Below, one piece after another: positions 3,852 to 5,545 of a stretch of 5,545 bases of DNA. The stretch spans positions 1 through 5,545 of the forward strand of contig CALGHA010000034.1 of NCBI GenBank assembly GCA_937915835.1, in the 5' to 3' direction. The notes beneath the pieces are model-generated. The model was not told the origin of the DNA. It saw only the letters and a program-made list of their open reading frames with translations, and did no database searches. This DNA is from an uncultured Fretibacterium sp. Lineage in GTDB: Bacteria; Synergistota; Synergistia; Synergistales; Aminobacteriaceae. The number at the start of each line of letters is the position of its first letter. The first letter of the stretch is position 1. The translations under genes and the position numbers were made by a program.

Positions 3852-5545
3852 TACGGTGAATATCCTGAGCCTAATTTTTGGTGGAATAACGGCACTGATT
3901 TTATAGGATTACCGACCAACGAAAATTTCGCAGATGGTATAGTTGGAAGATATTATGAAAGTGAAGTTAAATTAAATTTTACTTCTTCTATGTATTTTTC
4001 ACGCTGGCATGGCTATAACCCTTATACATACGTTTTCTCTTACGTTTATATTTTGCGCGGTTCGCTCCCTCCAGATTTGCATATAATAAAAACAGACGAC
4101 GGTGTCAAAATATATGGAACTCCGACAAGAGCGGACATTTATAGTTTTACTCCTAGAGCGGTCAATTCTTGGAGAGACTATGCTGTTTATAAACAGGGTT
4201 ATGATAACAGTAGATTTGAAGCTAATTGGAACAAAACATTTTTTATTAACGTAACGCAAACTCATATTAGCGGAGAGTTCAAATCTCCTGGCAAGGTTGG
4301 GGAGAGTTATTTTAGCTATGTCACTGTAAATGGAGGGACACCTCCTTATAGGTTTGCTAGGGCCGGTACACTTCCTCCTGGTCTTAGTCTTTCTGGTCAT
4401 AATGTGTATGTAGGCAACAAAGTTTATTATTATGTATATCTTACTGGAACGCCTTCAAGAGCTTGGGATAGTAATCCATTCGCGATTAGAGTTGTGGACG
4501 CGAATAATATATCAGATTTCCAAACTTTTAAAGTCAAAATTAATCGAGGTTCATCTAATCCATGGTGGTCAGGAGACGGCGAAGATGACGACGAAACTCC
4601 TGCTGAAATAATGACAAAGAAACTTCCTGATGCGACAATCGGTCTGCCTTACACGGTACCTATCGAGGCTGCCGGAACTCAACCCATAACATGGACAATT
4701 GATGATAAGGATTTGCCCGAAGGTTTAACTCTTTCAGCTGACGGGACAATTTCATTCCAGCCGACTGAACTCGGAAAATACAAACTGAAAGTTACGGCTG
4801 AAAATGAGTTCGGAAAATCAACGAAGAAATTTACTCTCAAAGTCGTTCAAGTTAAGCCGGCAATCATAACCGTAGGCCTTCCCGACGGTGATAAAGGCGT
4901 TCCGTATTCTTACACTCTCGAGGCTTTAGGAACTGGCCCGTTAAAGTTCAGCAAATCCGGAAAATTCCCGAAAGGTCTCAAGCTCGACAAGAATACCGGC
5001 GAAATTTCAGGAGTTCCAACCAAAGCAGGGACTTATACGTTCAAGCTGAAAGTGAAGAATAAAGCCGGAAAATCTGAAGCACAGTTCCAAATTGTAATTA
5101 ACGATGAAAACTCTCAGCCTCAAAATGATACTTCGTTCATTGTTTCGTCAATTAATGTTGAAGTAGATAATGATAACTCACTCAATGACCTTTATGTTAT
5201 AACTCAAGACGAAGAACTTTACGGCAATGTTGAAGTCCCTGAAAACTCAGCTTTAACATTCGGGCTTGACGACTGGACGGACGAGTTCGGCGATGACGTA
5301 GAAGTCTCTGACGTAAAAGTTTTCGTTGACGGTGAAGAAGTTCAAGGCTTTGAAATCACTGATGAAGGAACTTTCACGCTCCCGGCAGAACTCGTAAACG
5401 GCGAATTTTCCGTGTATGTCTCGGCGAAATCCGGCGATGTTGAGTTCAAGACTTCCACAGTGAAAATCTCGGCTCAAGCTCAGGAAGAAGACGCTTCAAT
5501 CGAAGAAAACTCATCAGGTGAATGCAATCTCGGCTTGTCCGGACT
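3774..5545 (+). CDS. Secreted multi-Ig (He_PIG) surface protein with Synergist-CTERM, 3' end cut off
   Basis: The frame stays open from the ATG to the window edge: 590 full codons plus two bases. Residues 1 to about 26 are a signal peptide (MKINKLLKS, hydrophobic core, CVVAA). Four putative Ig repeats follow, at about 36-161, 163-257, 278-358 and 364-443. Each has the LP-x-G/D-L ... G-x-x-x-G-x-P-T/S core. Next come an Asp/Glu-rich beta domain (about 453-570) and the start of a Synergist-CTERM (SSGEC, Cys584). The last visible residues NLGLSGL start its hydrophobic part, so only some 15-25 residues are probably missing. No catalytic motif is visible. The protein looks like a structural or adhesive surface component, 62 bases downstream of the peptidase gene and probably in its operon. 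The N-terminal 258 residues contain 12 Arg and are Tyr/Trp-rich, while residues 259-590 contain no Arg at all, suggesting modules of different origin or constraint. The family assignment is confident; the specific role is unknown. Confidence 0.85.
   Translation, partial: MKINKLLKSVIFVSCLVMALSCVVAAYGEYPEPNFWWNNGTDFIGLPTNENFADGIVGRYYESEVKLNFTSSMYFSRWHGYNPYTYVFSYVYILRGSLPPDLHIIKTDDGVKIYGTPTRADIYSFTPRAVNSWRDYAVYKQGYDNSRFEANWNKTFFINVTQTHISGEFKSPGKVGESYFSYVTVNGGTPPYRFARAGTLPPGLSLSGHNVYVGNKVYYYVYLTGTPSRAWDSNPFAIRVVDANNISDFQTFKVKINRGSSNPWWSGDGEDDDETPAEIMTKKLPDATIGLPYTVPIEAAGTQPITWTIDDKDLPEGLTLSADGTISFQPTELGKYKLKVTAENEFGKSTKKFTLKVVQVKPAIITVGLPDGDKGVPYSYTLEALGTGPLKFSKSGKFPKGLKLDKNTGEISGVPTKAGTYTFKLKVKNKAGKSEAQFQIVINDENSQPQNDTSFIVSSINVEVDNDNSLNDLYVITQDEELYGNVEVPENSALTFGLDDWTDEFGDDVEVSDVKVFVDGEEVQGFEITDEGTFTLPAELVNGEFSVYVSAKSGDVEFKTSTVKISAQAQEEDASIEENSSGECNLGLSG
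3879..4545 (+). repeat. Divergent Ig-like repeats 1 and 2 of gene 2
   Basis: Repeat 1 carries RGSLPPDLHI, then VKIYGTPTRADIYSFTPRAVN. Repeat 2 carries GGTPPYRFARAGTLPPGLSL, then VYLTGTPSRAWDSNPFAIRV. Both keep the He_PIG core but have long aromatic insertions: MYFSRWHGYNPYTYVFSYVY before the core of repeat 1, VYVGNKVYYYVY within repeat 2, and a WRDYAVYKQGYDNSRFEANW loop after repeat 1. They differ clearly from repeats 3 and 4 of the same protein. Confidence 0.7.
4605..5102 (+). repeat. Canonical Ig-like (He_PIG) repeats 3 and 4 of gene 2
   Basis: These are two adjacent units of about 80 residues. Repeat 3 has KLPDATIGLPYTVPIEAAGT, PITWTI, LPEGLTLSADGTISFQPTEL and GKYKLKVTAENEFGKS. Repeat 4 has GLPDGDKGVPYSYTLEALGT, PLKFSK, FPKGLKLDKNTGEISGVPTK and GTYTFKLKVKNKAGKS. 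They align with each other and with the single Ig domain of gene 1, consistent with module duplication within and between the two genes. Confidence 0.85.
5511..5545 (+). other. Synergist-CTERM sorting signal of gene 2 (truncated by window end)
   Basis: After an acidic linker (QEEDASIEEN) the frame reads SSGECNLGLSGL and runs out at the edge. The Cys (5523-5525) is in the place of the invariant Cys of Synergist-CTERM. A transmembrane stretch and a basic tail should follow outside the window. Glu replaces the second Gly of the usual SSGGC. Confidence 0.75.

Noticed and set aside
3999..4400. Minus-strand open frame of 133 codons
   Set aside because: It is antisense to the continuous gene 2 frame, which has a signal peptide and Ig motifs. 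The minus-strand product is basic and patternless.
5253..5477. Minus-strand open frame of 74 codons
   Set aside because: It is antisense to the acidic C-terminal domain of gene 2, with no start signal or recognisable product.

Overview
The window looks like a piece of a Synergistota (Synergistes-type) genome, rather AT-rich (roughly 40% G+C by eye), carrying two consecutive plus-strand genes for large secreted, surface-sorted proteins. The taxonomic clue is the C-terminal signature SSGGC / SSGEC after a flexible linker. This matches the Synergist-CTERM protein-sorting signal, whose invariant Cys is thought to be processed by the intramembrane protease MrtS. Low G+C is unusual for cultured Synergistota, so a gut-associated uncultured lineage is plausible but not proven.

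Gene 1 (21-3711) is one long ancestral reading frame, now split over three frames by two apparent single-base losses (543-545 and 1013-1015). Repaired, it would encode about 1230 residues: signal peptide, GLUG-type beta-repeat region, two tandem C-type lectin domains, a papain-like (C1A) cysteine peptidase with intact Gln/Cys/His/Asn, a lectin-like domain, one putative Ig (He_PIG) domain, a Pro/Glu/Asn linker and a degenerate Synergist-CTERM. As the sequence stands, the frame holding the peptidase (991-3711) has no signal peptide and no convincing ribosome binding site. Gene 1 is therefore either a pseudogene or a sequence with two indel errors.

Gene 2 (3774 to beyond 5545) starts 62 bases downstream with its own Shine-Dalgarno. 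It encodes a signal peptide, four putative Ig (He_PIG-like) repeats, a very acidic beta-rich domain and the start of an apparently intact Synergist-CTERM that the window end cuts off. No terminator or promoter is evident between the genes, so they may be co-transcribed. They share the export route, the He_PIG module and the sorting tail. Inferred role: cell-envelope adhesion to, and degradation of, host or microbial glycoproteins. No RNA gene, CRISPR array, insertion sequence or minus-strand gene is supported.
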